Source: Varroa destructor
Lineage: Eukaryota > Arthropoda > Arachnida > Mesostigmata > Varroidae
Direction: 5' to 3'
DNA length: 64,000 bases
NCBI RefSeq assembly: GCF_002443255.2
Contig: NW_019211455.1
Coordinates: 39,599,449-39,663,448, forward strand
The notes below the pieces were generated by a model. The model ran no database searches. It saw only the letters and a program-made list of their open reading frames with translations, and had not been told where the DNA came from. Each line of letters opens with the position of its first letter. Position 1 is the first letter of the stretch. Position numbers and translations under genes: made by a program. Positions 24,382-36,593 of the stretch are shown here, one piece after another.

Positions 24382-27300
24382 GTTGATGTGAATGCATGAT
24401 CGTGATCACATTCTAATTTATGATCTCAGTGATGGTGCGATGAGTGGGGGATTAGGGTTTCTATTCGACTTCGGGTGGTTCGGGTGGCCCAGCATCTCGG
24501 TTCGTGCTAAGAAAGGCCAGCTGTCTAAAGCGATACCGGACTAAGACAGTATAAGCAAGCGTTGAATATAAAACATTGATTCTGGTATTCAATAATGAGG
24601 CTGCCTTTCATTGAATTAAATACTTCTAGTTTGGACATCCACATGTTGAAGATTCGTGCCCTTCCGGACTTAACGTATGACGCAAGTTAATACTTGGCAA
24701 ACTTGTAGCACTAAGGTAAAAGCGTGCACAGGAGCTTCAATGATCCGTTTATGCCACTATTCTGTGACTGTGTGAATGGACTGTATCAAATACATACAGT
24801 AACTACTGAAAGTATTTGATTTGCCAGTTATTTCAGACATATTCGATTAAACGACTAACTGAGGCGTAGTTGATTAAAATGAAAAGCATATTTTTCCAAT
24901 GAGTAGCCATTATACGTTACAAAAAAAACGACAGACAAAAATAGGTGTCTAATTATTAGGGTATAAATTAAGGTGGTAATAATTGTACTTTCAAAAGCGT
25001 TCTAAACACTTTCGTCCGTCTGGCAAAGATGCCAGTTCTGATGTTGACCTTCGCGCGCAAAGATGGAGCAAAAGTTGCTTGTCTCAATTGTTTTCTATTA
25101 TTTCAACTTAAGTTGCAAGGGGAAAAGCTGAACAACGTTTCGGCAAGTTCAAATAGTGCTGAATAATTATGCCAAACGCAATGTGATTAATCAACAACCA
25201 AATCTTTGGTAAGCTAATGAAGAATACACCACTTCAGTTACTTAAGGTGACATCTTAGTATTCAACCCTCCTCTATGCCTAGAGATGGCAAATTTCATCT
25301 CAGATCAAAGAAACGCTGGGTCAGGTTTACTTTGGTCCATTCTGCGTCCCAGTTCGTCGTGTATTTAAATTGATTCGATGCTTTGCGCCGTTTCACTCAA
25401 CGACCATATGAACGGTAAGAAACGAACGACGTAGGCAATAAAACATGCTTTTTGTCTCAATGATGTCTACCGAGTTTATCCTTATTTGAAATGAAGTAAA
25501 ATGTGATCCATCCTTGTATAACCTCATTTTTCATTTACCTAATATGTTTTAGTCACACTTCGAAACATCTCGTTAGACAGACTAGCTTTTTTTTTAAGTT
25601 AATAGCATATAGACCTGGTCTCTGAAGACCAATCTACATCTTTTGGACTTCGACAATAGCTAAAAACTCAACAACACTTCTGCGATTACAAAAATGATAC
25701 ACCGCTCACCATGCTGCTTGCTAATAATCTATGCATCGATATGTTTATCGAAGCCGGCCTAAAGCTTCTGCCTTAATAGTCGATGGAGTTATAAGTGGAG
25801 CTCACTGCTGTCCTCATCTAATGTATATATCGTGTTGATATGGCCGTGTAGAGTGCAGCGTAAAACTGCTAGCGTAATAGGTTTACGCGCCTCAATAAAT
25901 TTTACCGTTAAATCTATAACCAAGGAGATTAGATGGCGAAAAGCCTTCGAGGCTCCACTCGTGACATGGCTCTAGACTCGAGGGTAATATTGAGCCTTAT
26001 CAGATCGTGCGTAACATTTCACTTCGCTAGATCTCTTTCTCTGCTCGTTAAGAGCTCTCACACAGGGGCAAATGAGAACTACATTACGAATATAAAGAAC
26101 GTCGGCGCTTTCTATATATATATAGAAAGATTGATATCGTATCTTTGTGTGGAGAATGGATCGATGTTATTATATTCAATTGCACACGGGCACTCATCAC
26201 AGAAAAGTCGAATATTGCGAACGTAAATTTGAATTAAAATACGTTACGTTTTTCTTATTCGGATTTTTTTAGGATTTAATATGGCCGGCATAGTCTACCC
26301 TAATAACCAAAAAGGTGTATGATTCATAGAAGTTTAAAGTTTTAGTCGGCACTTCGAACAGCTGGTGGTTTATGAACATTAGTCGACATTACAAGCTAAA
26401 AAAAACGGGTCTGCAACGCATACTAAGCAATATGATGGTAATAATGAGATGGAATCAAGTAATGGATTTGAAAGACTACTGGTGATGGTCAATAGCAATT
26501 TTTTGGGGAAGCATGATTGGCGGTCCCATATAACAACATACTCAATTCCATTTTTTCTCTGAGCTGCAATAACGAGCACAACTCTATAAAAAGGACAAAA
26601 AATACTTTGTGCATCGTTACTCCTCCACCCTACCTATGGCCTTTACATTTTGCTCACCACTATAAAACCTCACCGTAAACGTGTTCGAGGGCACAAAGCG
26701 TGCACTTGACAATGCACCTCCCTATGTGTCTGTCGATGACGTCTGACAGAGCCATGGGAATCGATAGAGATAAGGTGGTTCTCTCTAAGCGCTTTCGCTT
26801 GTCACTATATCTGCCATATGCGTCACCAAACCCCTGCATTGCTACAACATCGCGTCGCTAAACAGCCGTTGCCAAACGCCGCGATGCTCGGCTTCCCTTG
26901 GACACCTTTTTTTGACGTTCGGCAAGCTTATGATCATTATCATACTTTCTGGCGAAATTAAGTCATCACTATGGAGCCCATGCGATTCACTCCGCCCTGT
27001 TTGTGTTCTACTCCATTTACCTTTCGGTCCGGTGACCTGCCGCAAGGCCTAACTAAGAGAATAGACTAAATCAGGTCAGCGTGTCTGAACCAACACAGTG
27101 TTGTAGTATAGTACAGACTGTGTCCCTTATTTTCTCGCATCGTTCTGTCTACCGCTGAAGAAAGAAGTAATGCAACGAAAAAAAAGGGACGGATTGATGT
27201 TACCCATCCACCCTATGATGACCCGTTGAAAATAGCGCATGATGAGCGAGAATAATTATTGGTATTGTTACCTCCAGGCTATCGGCCAAAGCCGTCCATC

Positions 27301-27423
27301 GACAAGGAAACAGGAACGGCCTACACCGGCCCGTTGAGCGATGGCCAGTAGTTGTCTAGGACGCTATTCGAAAAGTATTCGGAGATGCAAAAGGAAGGTC
27401 GAAAACCATGAAAAGTGCCTAAG
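24382..27423. other. Intergenic, no supported gene
   Basis: A 97-codon plus-strand frame at 25933-26226 crosses the TATA-rich palindrome at 26.1 kb and is not convincing. Other frames are shorter. Nothing else was identified. Confidence 0.4.
26108..26129. repeat. Perfect 22-base palindrome
   Basis: CTTTCTATATA is followed immediately by its reverse complement TATATAGAAAG, giving a perfect palindrome with no loop and a TATATATA core. It could be a cruciform-forming or promoter-like site, but no transcript start is evident beside it. Confidence 0.7.
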
Positions 27424-27791
27424 CGTATGTCTACTCCTCCCACCATGATGTACACGTGTTCGAAGAAGAAGAAGACGAATATAGCTCGTGCTGGGGGCCT
27501 AAGGAATACGCGGCGGTATTAGTGGCTATTGTGATGGGACGCCAAACGATTCGCTTCGACTTTTCTACTGGCTTTGCGGGTCGGCTCAAGTGTTATTGGG
27601 GGACTTTGAAAAACTGCAATATTGGCGTACCAGCAAACGGCAATAATACGACCATCCAACCAAGTCAAAGCTGTACTTACTCTCTACCTCAAAACGCAGG
27701 CACTGTAAACTTTGTGTGCAGCACCACGAAGAGCTCTATAAGACAAGTAAATGAAGAGAGAGCTCCGAAAGGCCAATGGACCTTGAACCAG
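27424..27791 (+). CDS. Candidate exon, Cys-containing, possible secreted or extracellular domain
   Basis: An open frame of about 120 residues ends at a good donor (AACCAG, then GTCAGT) in phase 0. It starts with an acidic patch (Glu-Glu-Glu-Glu-Asp-Glu) and continues into a segment with spaced cysteines (Lys-Cys-Tyr-Trp-Gly, Lys-Asn-Cys-Asn, Ser-Cys-Thr-Tyr, Phe-Val-Cys-Ser) and an Asn-Asn-Thr-Thr N-glycosylation site. That pattern would suit an extracellular beta-rich domain, but I recognise no family. The 5' border is uncertain: a weak acceptor at 27423 is assumed, and an ATG-ATG in good Kozak context at about 27444 is in a different frame. The phase fits the candidate exon at 28760. Confidence 0.35.
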
Positions 27792-28759
27792 GTCAGTTGT
27801 TCTATAATAGATATTGGCACACATGTTCGAATCTAACAAAGAAGCCAGAAACAAAGCTACGAAAGGTGTCCGCCTTTTTAATACGTTCGTCATGATTTAT
27901 TACTTTTATAGATTCTCCGTGAACACTTGCGCAACACGGCTAAGTCTAATTACCAGGCTGCACTGAAAAGTACACACGGTCAGTACTTCGTCATACAAAG
28001 GTACCCTAGCGGATTCATTTGTACAGGAAGAAGCAACACCGATAATAGGCCTGTGTTTAACACCAGTACCGTTTCCAGCATGAGGCTCATTTGCAGATTT
28101 AATTAAGGCCAATTGAGCTCTATTAAGGTATATTATAGCAGTTGCAGCGCAGTCATGTAAGGAAAATAAATCCTCATTAGTTATGCTAATATAAATTTGG
28201 CTGGGCGTGAGAGACAGAAGCACTTGGTACAAATGGTTCTAGTAGCTTAACTGTTGCCAACACTTTGATTATATTATACGTATGAGTATGTAAATACTTT
28301 TTTTTTTGTTAGTAGATTACGTGGATTATAATTAACCGAAGGAAGTTGGCATAAAGATGGTGGTAAAAAAGGAGTCGAGTTCTAGCGAGGCTCGGGTCAC
28401 ACCTCACTCTTACAGGGCCCGATATCATTTTCATCATTTTTTTGCAAATTATGTACAGGTGTTTATATTTTTGCACAGAACGATGCAACACGTGTTTCTA
28501 GTTTACTTAGAAGTTTAGATGAACATCTCAAATAGAGACTAAACAGCAGTTTTTCTATTTAATATGGACAGATATAATGTGAGATTTTGCACGATGATCT
28601 GGTCCCCTACTTCCTAAGTCTTTTTGTTTTCTGATGCTATTCGTGACCACTTCTTGACGAAGCCTCTCAGCAAGGTTTTTTTGTGACCAAAGCCTGAACC
28701 CGAAAACCTGCACATACGACACTGCCTTTTTCATTGTTCTCTCGTTGGAAAGCCCGCAG

Positions 28760-28942
28760 CCGGAACAACCAGAATTATCTGTGGCACTAGGAAATAGAAA
28801 AATTACCTTTTACGAAATAAAAAATAGCGTTTCAGAGCTGAAGTTTTTGATTCAAGCCAGAATAACGGATAAAACGGATGGCAAAAGGCTAATAGCAAGG
28901 CAAACTGCTATCCTACGTGAAAATTCGTTCCGTTTTGCCTGA
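28760..28942 (+). CDS. Candidate terminal exon, unrecognised
   Basis: This frame follows a pyrimidine-rich tract and AAGCCCGCAG in phase 0, and encodes 60 residues (starting Pro-Glu-Gln-Pro-Glu) before TGA. The peptide is hydrophilic and looks helical in the second half (Ser-Glu-Leu-Lys-Phe-Leu-Ile-Gln-Ala-Arg). Its phase matches the donor at 27791 on the same strand, so the two could be joined across an intron of about 970 bases. No function is proposed. Confidence 0.3.
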   Translation, partial: PEQPELSVALGNRKITFYEIKNSVSELKFLIQARITDKTDGKRLIARQTAILRENSFRFA

Positions 28943-28986
28943 AGTACTCATTGTAGAATATTATCTACCACACCATTCTGAGTAAT

Positions 28987-29226
28987 TTGTGCGCACTAGG
29001 CAAGCTTTTAGAGACAGGAAGATGGGTCTCACGAAACTACAATTGCCAGCCGTTTAAGCATGTATTATACTGTAACAAATTTTTTTTGGCTCTAAGTGGG
29101 GAAAAACAGCAAATGTGCACGTCAAAAAACCAAAAATTATTAGTCCTGTCATCGATTGATGTTAATGTTTGTAATGAAACGCTTTACAAAGACACAGATT
29201 GTTCGGCTTGCGGTAACCATCAGTAA
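28987..29226 (+). CDS. Candidate Cys-rich ORF, unrecognised
   Basis: A 79-residue frame beginning at TTG contains seven cysteines, including a closing Asp-Cys-Ser-Ala-Cys-Gly motif and an Asn-Glu-Thr glycosylation sequon. The lack of an ATG suggests an exon rather than a whole gene, with its acceptor near 29000 unclear. It lies directly downstream of two other plus-strand candidates and could belong to an alternative 3' end of the same gene. Confidence 0.22.
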   Translation: MCALGKLLETGRWVSRNYNCQPFKHVLYCNKFFLALSGEKQQMCTSKNQKLLVLSSIDVNVCNETLYKDTDCSACGNHQ

Positions 29227-30630
29227 TACGAAGTAGACAATAGAAATCGAGCAGTGCGGATCTAGTTATTATGTGACGGCTCGTTTTAGAAGCGTTTCTT
29301 CATTCGCGATTATTCATTCCTTTTATATAGAAAAATTTCGGTTCAGTATTGGCCATGCTCTTTTTATAGGGCCCTAATAAACTGTTCATATCCGTGTATC
29401 TCAGAGTGCGTCATTTTTCGACAAAGAGCAGCGATGCTTCAAATAGGTAGAGCAGTTTATTTTTCCTAAACGGATTAAGGTCCAGAACCTTTTTCAGAAA
29501 GACTGTTTGGTCCGGGTTCACAGTATCGAGGTGCGGCATAATTTGTTTTTCGCAGCGTAGCCTGATGTCATAAGGCGCCGTCTTTTTAAAGCGTTATTGC
29601 CATTTGCAATGAGAGGCCTCGTGGGTTGTCTCTTACAGCAAATTTTCAATATTCGTTCCAAATAAGCAATGTGGATGGCATTCCCAAATATGTCAACTGA
29701 ATATTACATATACTGACGTATTTTGAAAATGGCCGTTTAAGTTTTTTATTGTTTCAGTCTGCTGTGTGTCTATTTCGGGTCTAATGTCCGCATCCACAGA
29801 CGAGAGGTCGCTAAATATTGTTCAAAGCGATATCGGTTGTCACTGTATAATGCAAAGCATCCACAAGGCAGTGTATAATAAGGCATTGTGACAGATATCG
29901 GCCTACTTTAAAGGCCGACTTGGCGAGTAACTGTACAAACTGCAATTGACTAAGATTATCATCTCTAGACAAATCCGTTTGTCTGCACTATGGGCCGATA
30001 TTCAGTCACTCGGAATTCCGCTTCGATGATAACGCGATGTTATTCCATACGACGTCTCTAAAGAAATTACCGGGATCTCACTTTTCCAGCGCTTCAATCG
30101 AAGAGCCTGAACAATCACTCAGTCTAAAATATACGAATTGTTTTTTTCAACGTATTTTTTGAACATCGCCCATGTTGAACAGGTCCAGGACGTAGAGGGC
30201 GTTGGCCGAAATGACTGCTGTTAATCCGACAATCCTTCCTTCGAGATATGGAACTAGCCGATGTACGAATACGATGCTAACGTTTCTTCTTGGCTATTCC
30301 TGACTATGACAATAGTTTTATAAGTTATCATTGATCTTTCACAATCAGCATAAGTAAGCAACGCTTCTAAGCTTTCAGGATGTGGCTGGTACTTAGGTAG
30401 TTGTCAGACATACTTGTTCGTCATGTAGTTGCCTGAGATGTTTGTTTTGTTGCTTAGAAGTCGCTGAACGGGGTGAATCGTTTCTTGCCTCATTCCACCT
30501 GCGTTTGCAAAGCTGTCTAAAGTGGGGCATTAACGATTAGAGACACGTAAGCGACTGTATTAGTCAGCAGCGACATATTGTCGCAGTTGGCTTTTAGACG
30601 CTTATACTTTACACACCATGGCGTACTTAC
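29227..30630. other. Intergenic, no supported gene
   Basis: No frame over about 60 codons is convincing. No repeats or RNA structure were noted. Confidence 0.45.
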
Positions 30631-30712
30631 TCTTCATGCCTTCCAGAGTCAAAGATGGCTTCCTGTGCTCATGGCCGTACTTCGTCTGTTTTATCCGCTG
30701 CTTGCAATTAGC
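30631..30712 (-). CDS. Candidate small internal exon, basic peptide
   Basis: On the minus strand a TTTTCTAAAG acceptor opens a frame of 27 codons plus one base that ends at a strong GTAAGT donor. The peptide is very basic (Asn-Cys-Lys-Gln-Arg-Ile-Lys-Gln-Thr-Lys, then Glu-His-Arg-Lys-Pro-Ser) and uses codons unlike the AT-rich background. No partner exons were located, so this is support for an exon rather than a gene. Confidence 0.3.
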
Positions 30713-30816
30713 CTTTAGAAAAGTCTCATAGGTGTTCGTTTAAGCCTGAGTGTGCATATATAAAAAGTTACACTAGGGAAGAAGAGATCATTTCTCCACT
30801 CACATCTCCTCTAACC

Positions 30817-31026
30817 TTAGGGATGCAAAAATGATCTAGGGTAAACATAGACACCGTTCGATTCTTTCAGTGGAAAACTTGAAAAATATATGGCACGATG
30901 GATACAGCAATTTCTTGTCCTGTTCGGTTGCCCCGGATTATCTGCGTTGAGGCTTCGGCCGTGACCTTGAAACAATGCCAAAAAAAATATTAAGGCCCGC
31001 CCTGGAGGAAGGAGCTGTAAGAACAT
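30817..31026 (-). CDS. Possible small ORF with signal-peptide-like start
   Basis: A 69-residue frame begins with ATG (A at -3). Residues 1-23 resemble a secretion signal: Leu-Gln-Leu-Leu, then Ala-Leu-Ile-Phe-Phe-Leu-Ala-Leu-Phe. An Asn-Arg-Thr sequon and a Cys-Cys pair follow. It is short enough to be accidental, and no family is recognised. It lies just upstream of the candidate exon at 30631-30712, but I see no phase-compatible join. Confidence 0.18.
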   Translation of the reverse strand: MFLQLLPPGRALIFFLALFQGHGRSLNADNPGQPNRTRNCCIHRAIYFSSFPLKESNGVYVYPRSFLHP

Positions 31027-34000
31027 CTTTACTTAGGATTTAGAGTGTGCTAAAAAGCAAAATTACGTTCTGACCGATTCTAGTGCCCCTTTCTATTTTT
31101 TTATATTTCTATTTTAGACTTCCACGGCCCCAGAGGTGTGCGTTCATGACCTATATACTGTCAATACCTTTACGCACTACATCCTTCTTCTTTTATTTAA
31201 TGATCCCTACATGCGGGAATGACTAGGAAAAAATATTATAGAGAAAATATATAGTCTAAAGGACCGAATGCTCCCTCAGTGAGTAGGTTCAGTAGAGAAC
31301 AAACTTGGTAATAGCTAGCAAAGCCAGGCCGGGGAAAAATATCTCTGCTAAATATCACGAACTTCTTTTGACAAGTACTTAACCAGTGTTCGAAATCACA
31401 ATTATTTTTGTAGAAAGGTGGCCATATTTGGGAGGCTACGCGCTTTCCAATTCACATTTAATCATGTCCTTAAAAAGGTATGTTTCGCACCCAAGAGTAC
31501 GACCTCATGTAAACTAAATGAGCTTGTTAGAAAAGCACTTTTATATAAAAGTTGCCACCCAAAGTCGAGGAGTTTGACATATCTTACGGTATGCAAATAG
31601 ACCCATGCTTGAACTAAAAAGTGAATTTTAAACATAAATAAAAGGAAAGTTGAGAGGTCGTGTATTTATGCAAGTAAAAGCCGATCTTAGTCGGCTAAAT
31701 GATTCAGACAATACTGGAACTCTCGGACGTGTGAAAACGTTTTAGGAAACGAGCTAATATAGCAGCTAAGTTGGCTGTACAGACTGGTTAGGTCGATGGA
31801 AATCAGACATACGAAACTGTCGAAATGAACCCGCTAACGAAATGTCAATCCGAATCTACCAGTTTGGATTTTATTCTGTTTACAAAGAGTACCGAAGGAC
31901 AAATGAAGGACGTATTGGCCGGCGTTTCATTCATGCTCATGTCATAGGACACCCAGGACCAAAATAATGGCGATTGCGTATGGGGAATATACGCAACAGC
32001 ATAACTGTCTTATTAAAAATACTGAAGACGTCGTTTATGAGAAAATTGCCTGCTTGAAGGAAGTAACTCTAGTTTGTGGACTTCGGGCAACCAATTATAC
32101 GTTCAATTAAATAGTTGACGTTACTCATAGGTGAAGGGATTGGGCCACTTCGATGTGTATTCCACAGTGAAAAACGAAGATAATTTATGATGGGCTCATC
32201 TTTATGAGACCGGATTACCGCTTTGTAAATCAGCCTGCATATACCCGACAGGACATGCACAGTATGAAAAAATTATTATTATGAAGTAGGATAATATGTT
32301 TGTTACCTTTGTCACAATTTTTCAGCTGTTTACGAGAACCCGTAATTGCTGTGCCATACAAAGCTTTATAAACTGGCATATGTTACGACTAAGTACATTA
32401 AAACGAGATGCTGTTTAAGACGCATGCCTCAAAGTTCACATGGGAAAGAATATATGTTACGCTAAGTCATACTTTTAAAAATTATGTGCACCGCTTGTGG
32501 AGCAAATTTTCAGTAACATTTTTATGAGAAAAGTCCTGAAAACTAAACATATTTACCTAAAATAGATTTTCAAGCGATCTCGATCTCAAATAAAATGATC
32601 GTGAAAACTATCAGACTTGGATTTGCCATCCTAAGATGTGTTTCGGCACCGATACTTATTCGCTAAAAGTAACTAATAGTGATATTCGCTATAATAGAGT
32701 GCAATCTGCGATTATCGGTCTAGCTCCCCCAGGGGTGCATCCAAAGCAAGACTAAGAGGATTTAAAAAAGCAAAATATGTATATATTATGCAGTACTACG
32801 TACAATGTACACTCATTTGTTTACGTAGGACCTCTTTTGGGTCACATTATGTCACGCACAAGTACAATACGTTTATATTGATCCATCTACTAAACAGAAT
32901 CTAACCATGATGAAATGTTTAACGTCTCTCTTTCACTCCGCGTCCATTGAATGGGTGTAGCTACGTCTCAGACTACACAGAGCGGAGACGCTTCGAGATT
33001 CTATGATTCAAATTCACGTTTGCCCTTTTTGTGTCAAGCTTTCCCTTCAAGTCAGTTTCCTTTTTTGATTCGCAACTGCATTGTATCCTACTTCTCTACA
33101 TGTGAATTCTTTCCCACTATTCTGTNNNNNNNNNNNNNNNNNNNNNNNNNNNNNNNNNNNNNNNNNNNNNNNNNNNNNNNNNNNNNNNNNNNNNNNNNNN
33201 NNNNNNNNNNNNNNNNNNNNNNNNNTATATACAATATTCTGACTCTGTAAAACTGATCCCGTGTTTTTCGTGTTACTATCTGAACCTTCCGATTAGCATT
33301 TTTGACCCTGTCCAATTTCATTTCGGCAGAAATAAAGGTCTTTTTATTTGGGTCGAGCTTTTACGTGTAAACAAGCACTGCATCATTATGGCAATTCGCA
33401 ATTTCTGTAAAGGTCGGAACTTCAAAACGATATCAATGGATTTATTGATGGGGTATTGCGGAAGTTACGCTAACAAAGTAGCTTATTCATATCGGTGGCT
33501 TTTATGGCTAACAGAATTTACAAACAAGTTGCCCTTAGTGAAGAGGAGGCAGCGGCATTGTGTAGGTGGCCATTGAACAGGCAACCACTTCGTATGTGCC
33601 GCTGTTCCATTGGTTTTTGTCTAGATAAGCACAAAGTTTTTGCCAAAATGTATTACATAGTAATTAGATTACTTGCTTGTAATAAGCTGTTCCGGTTCAA
33701 TTATACTTCATATTATCGAATACAGTAAATAGAAAAAGAAGCGTAATTTAATGTACATATGATGTAGTATCGTCAGTTAAGCCGTGCTTGAGTCCTGCTA
33801 GTTGTTTTTCCTTTTAGCAGGCCAATATCTTAAGAGCAATACAGCCTTTCGACCTGACGTCTTTCATTTCCGCTACATACAATTTTTTGGTTTGCTCAAA
33901 AGATCGTCTGTTTGATATATCAACAGAAAAGAGCTTAGTGTAGCTTAACAGTTGCCTATAACCTGTTTCAAGGGTTGCGCAAGACTTATATCACTTATAC

Positions 34001-34633
34001 AAAGTTCGAGTTGGAACACTCTGCCCTTATCGACCATGCTAATTTCCGAAAGCTCACTTGTTACTAAACACAATATTTAGACGATCGATCTAGTTGCACT
34101 CTAAGTATCTAAATGCGCTATAATCAAGACTATTTATGATCAAGCTTTGTACCTGTTCGAAGCTGCACCAAGCCCGTGTATATTTTCGTATTAACACAGA
34201 TGTAATATGAAGTACAGACTTATTCGCATGTAATTGATTGTTTGAAATGGTAACAAAATATGAGTCGTCCACCTATTTCACTTTATAATATTTCACTTAC
34301 ATACCACAAAAACAGATTTCATTAAGTGCGCGCGCCCAGTATGAGAGGAGTATCACTGATGCCTGAGGCAGTCTGATCCTTTAAGGAGTTAATAATAACG
34401 GCGTTCTGTATGGCTACAGAACATCAGAGCTCTAATACAAAAAAAAAAACTTTTACTGTTGATTGAACATGACTTAATGCGAAATTAGTGTTGTTCACTT
34501 GAATCAGGTTCCACTTATTCCTCACCATTCATTCATTCTGTACATAACTAGATAATGTAAGGCTTCTAAAATGCGTATATCTTATTATATATTGATCATG
34601 CACACGTTTATTTATTCTGTATATATGACTTAC
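31027..34633. other. Mostly empty intergenic stretch with an assembly gap
   Basis: No gene is supported. A plus-strand frame at 33495-33728 opens with a helix-like, Glu/Ala-rich run, but its start is weak and its second half looks like chance. Frames crossing the N gap are artefacts of reading N as open. Confidence 0.4.
33126..33225. other. Assembly gap, 100 N
   Basis: Exactly 100 N, so the true size is unknown. Confidence 0.99.
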
Positions 34634-34819
34634 CGGTGGATTCTCCGAGGGAACTTCAGGCAGCCACTGACAGACCGGGGACGTGAAGTGCTGGTCATAG
34701 AATTTGCCCCGCCTCGCATCATGGCTTGCCTTTATACTATCTCGAGCTGAAACCTTGGTGGTTTGTGAGCTCTTCGGTCTAGGCGATGCCAAAAGTATTG
34801 TTATATCTTCCGCTCTGTA
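34634..34819 (-). CDS. Internal exon of unidentified gene
   Basis: A clean internal exon. A long pyrimidine tract ending CTTCAG precedes it and a consensus GTAAGT donor follows, with phase 0 at both ends and exactly 62 codons. The peptide starts Tyr-Arg-Ala-Glu-Asp, is rich in Ser, Thr and basic residues, and ends with an aromatic/proline segment (His-Phe-Thr-Ser-Pro, then Trp-Leu-Pro-Glu-Val-Pro). That end loosely recalls the Phe-x-x-Pro...Leu-Pro-x-x-Pro motif of small PNRC-type coactivators, but the match is weak. Neighbouring exons on the minus strand were not identified. The ATG-containing frame upstream of the CAG is probably intron. Confidence 0.5.
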
Positions 34820-35366
34820 CTGAAGAATGGCAAAGCAAAACATGTACACCTTCTGCTAACTGCCAGCTAAATAAAGGTTCAGAATATATCTTCAAACTAT
34901 AGCAACGACAGAAACCAGTGAGCGATGCGAAGAGATTTATTAATACGGGCGCTTCGTTCTCTGAAATAAAAATTCGGACGAATATTTCAAGAAGCTTCCC
35001 GAAGAATTAATAGACAAACAGTCCAACAAATACCAGAGAGTCTCTTACTGTTGTTTGCAATCTTTGAAGCAATTTTGCACCGATTTTCCGTGAATCCCAA
35101 ACTAAAATGCGTTCAAGTGTTCGTAATTTATTCAAAGTTGTAATTTATTAGTATTAATAATAACCTATTCAGCAATAACTTAACAGTAATAACTTATTCA
35201 GATTAGTAATATCATTACTCTATAAATATTATGGGTGTTTTAAGTATCAGTAATGTGAGCAGAGGTGCACTTGATTTCGATTAGGGGTCAGCTTTTGTTT
35301 TTATTATTTAAAGCCATCGCGACTTTACTACTCATAGCGTTAACCTTACAAATCTGCTAAGAGCGG

Positions 35367-35654
35367 CTAGAGGAAAACGCTGCGTATATCTTTAAGTAAA
35401 ATCAGTGTGGAACGCCGCCTACTGCGTTCAAGGTCGTCACTCGTTACGCTCAGCAATTTTCGCATGACTTTGTTGCAACAACCAAAAGTTAATATAAGCT
35501 GATTCTCTAACATGTCAGACACGAGCGTCTCTCGGAAACTGTCATGAATTCGAATGTTTCTTGCCGATAATGCCTTGCGATACGCAGCGATTTGGTACAT
35601 TACATCGTGCCAATAGAGAGGTTCAACTACACCATGCACGCTCTCAATATGCAT
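35367..35654 (-). CDS. Candidate ORF or 5' exon, unrecognised
   Basis: A 95-residue frame opens with ATG and has balanced, helix-prone composition (Ser-Phe-Arg-Glu-Thr-Leu-Val-Ser-Asp-Met-Leu, then Asp-Asp-Leu-Glu-Arg-Ser-Arg-Arg-Arg). An in-frame GTAACG could act as a donor about two thirds through. It lies upstream of the exon at 34634-34819 on the same strand and could contribute to the same gene, though no phase-checked join was made. No family is recognised. Confidence 0.25.
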   Translation of the reverse strand: MHIESVHGVVEPLYWHDVMYQIAAYRKALSARNIRIHDSFRETLVSDMLENQLILTFGCCNKVMRKLLSVTSDDLERSRRRSTLILLKDIRSVFL

Positions 35655-35817
35655 CTATGTATCTGGTGGCTAGTACGAAGCCAACTAGTGGACATTACTG
35701 GAAATTCAAGAGCAATCATTAAATTATCGTAGCTCACCGGTGCCACTCCGACGAGTATGCCGACTCCAGAAGAAGACAACTGAGTTCAATAAACTAAAAT
35801 AAATGTTTAAGCATCTA

Positions 35818-35835
35818 AGATAGATAGATAGATAC
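35818..35835. repeat. GATA microsatellite
   Basis: About four tandem GATA units. Confidence 0.85.
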
Positions 35836-35865
35836 GGTTTGAAGGAATATGTTATTTTTTATCAG

Positions 35866-36067
35866 TTTCAAACCAAGGATCAAGCATACGGAGGTCAGGG
35901 TGGATTTACTATGTGACAGTCCAGAGTATTTGGCAAGTATTCTAGAAGTGAACTCTGATGTACTTAACGTACCCTTTAAAAAACTGAATAACTCATCTAA
36001 TAAGTATATTCGTTTAACATCTCTTTCTACACGTTGCGGCGTGTTACATTATTGTCCATGTAACTAA
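35866..36067 (+). CDS. Candidate terminal exon, unrecognised
   Basis: A strong acceptor (TTATTTTTTATCAG) is followed by 66 codons to TAA, entered in phase 2. The peptide carries Thr-Glu-Val-Arg-Val-Asp-Leu-Leu-Cys and ends in a Cys-containing tail (His-Tyr-Cys-Pro-Cys-Asn). No upstream donor on this strand was matched, so it stands alone. The strand is opposite to the exons on either side. Confidence 0.28.
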
Positions 36068-36418
36068 TATGCGTTTTAAAACAATACACGTTAGGTTCTT
36101 TCTTCTTGCTTTGATAAACGTTCCTCCAAGTTCAAGATTTTTTCATTCGATTCCTTGTTCAGAGATATATTTTCTTTATTGATCACTTGCGAATTCTTGT
36201 TCAGCCGAAAATAGCAGCGTCGACGGATACCATTCGAGGCAATGTACATTGAGTTCTCTTAGTTAACAGCAAACTGAATGTTTATTCCTGATCGCCTACC
36301 GTACAGTTCACGTTAGCCGTTCCATGAAGTAGGAGACGATAGGTAACTTGCGTTACAAATTGATTTTTGCGGCATCCACATTTCTTCCTTTTGTCAAGTT
36401 TCGTGCCATCACGGTTAC

Positions 36419-36593
36419 CTGTTTCTAAATTGGCTACCACATCCTGCTTTATGTTCAAACTCGAGTATAGACGGATTTCGTTTCGTGTTGGAAGCCAGCC
36501 GTCTGGTGATATGCCCAACGGCGATACCAGATGTAAAACTCGAAACAGAGACTATGACATCCTGGCTGGTGCCGTGGAGAGTAAAACTGAGAC
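36419..36593 (-). CDS. Candidate internal exon, unrecognised
   Basis: A frame containing Leu-Ser-Phe-Thr-Leu-His-Gly-Thr-Ser and Gly-His-Ile-Thr-Arg-Arg ends at AACAG followed by GTAACC. A T-rich tract and GAAG precede it. A second minus-strand frame (36282-36518) overlaps it and is also open, with a basic Cys-containing end (Lys-Lys-Cys-Gly-Cys-Arg-Lys). I cannot tell which, if either, is translated. Confidence 0.2.

Noticed and set aside
32951..33321. ORFs on both strands crossing the second gap
   Set aside because: Open only because N codons are read through; the real sequence is unknown.
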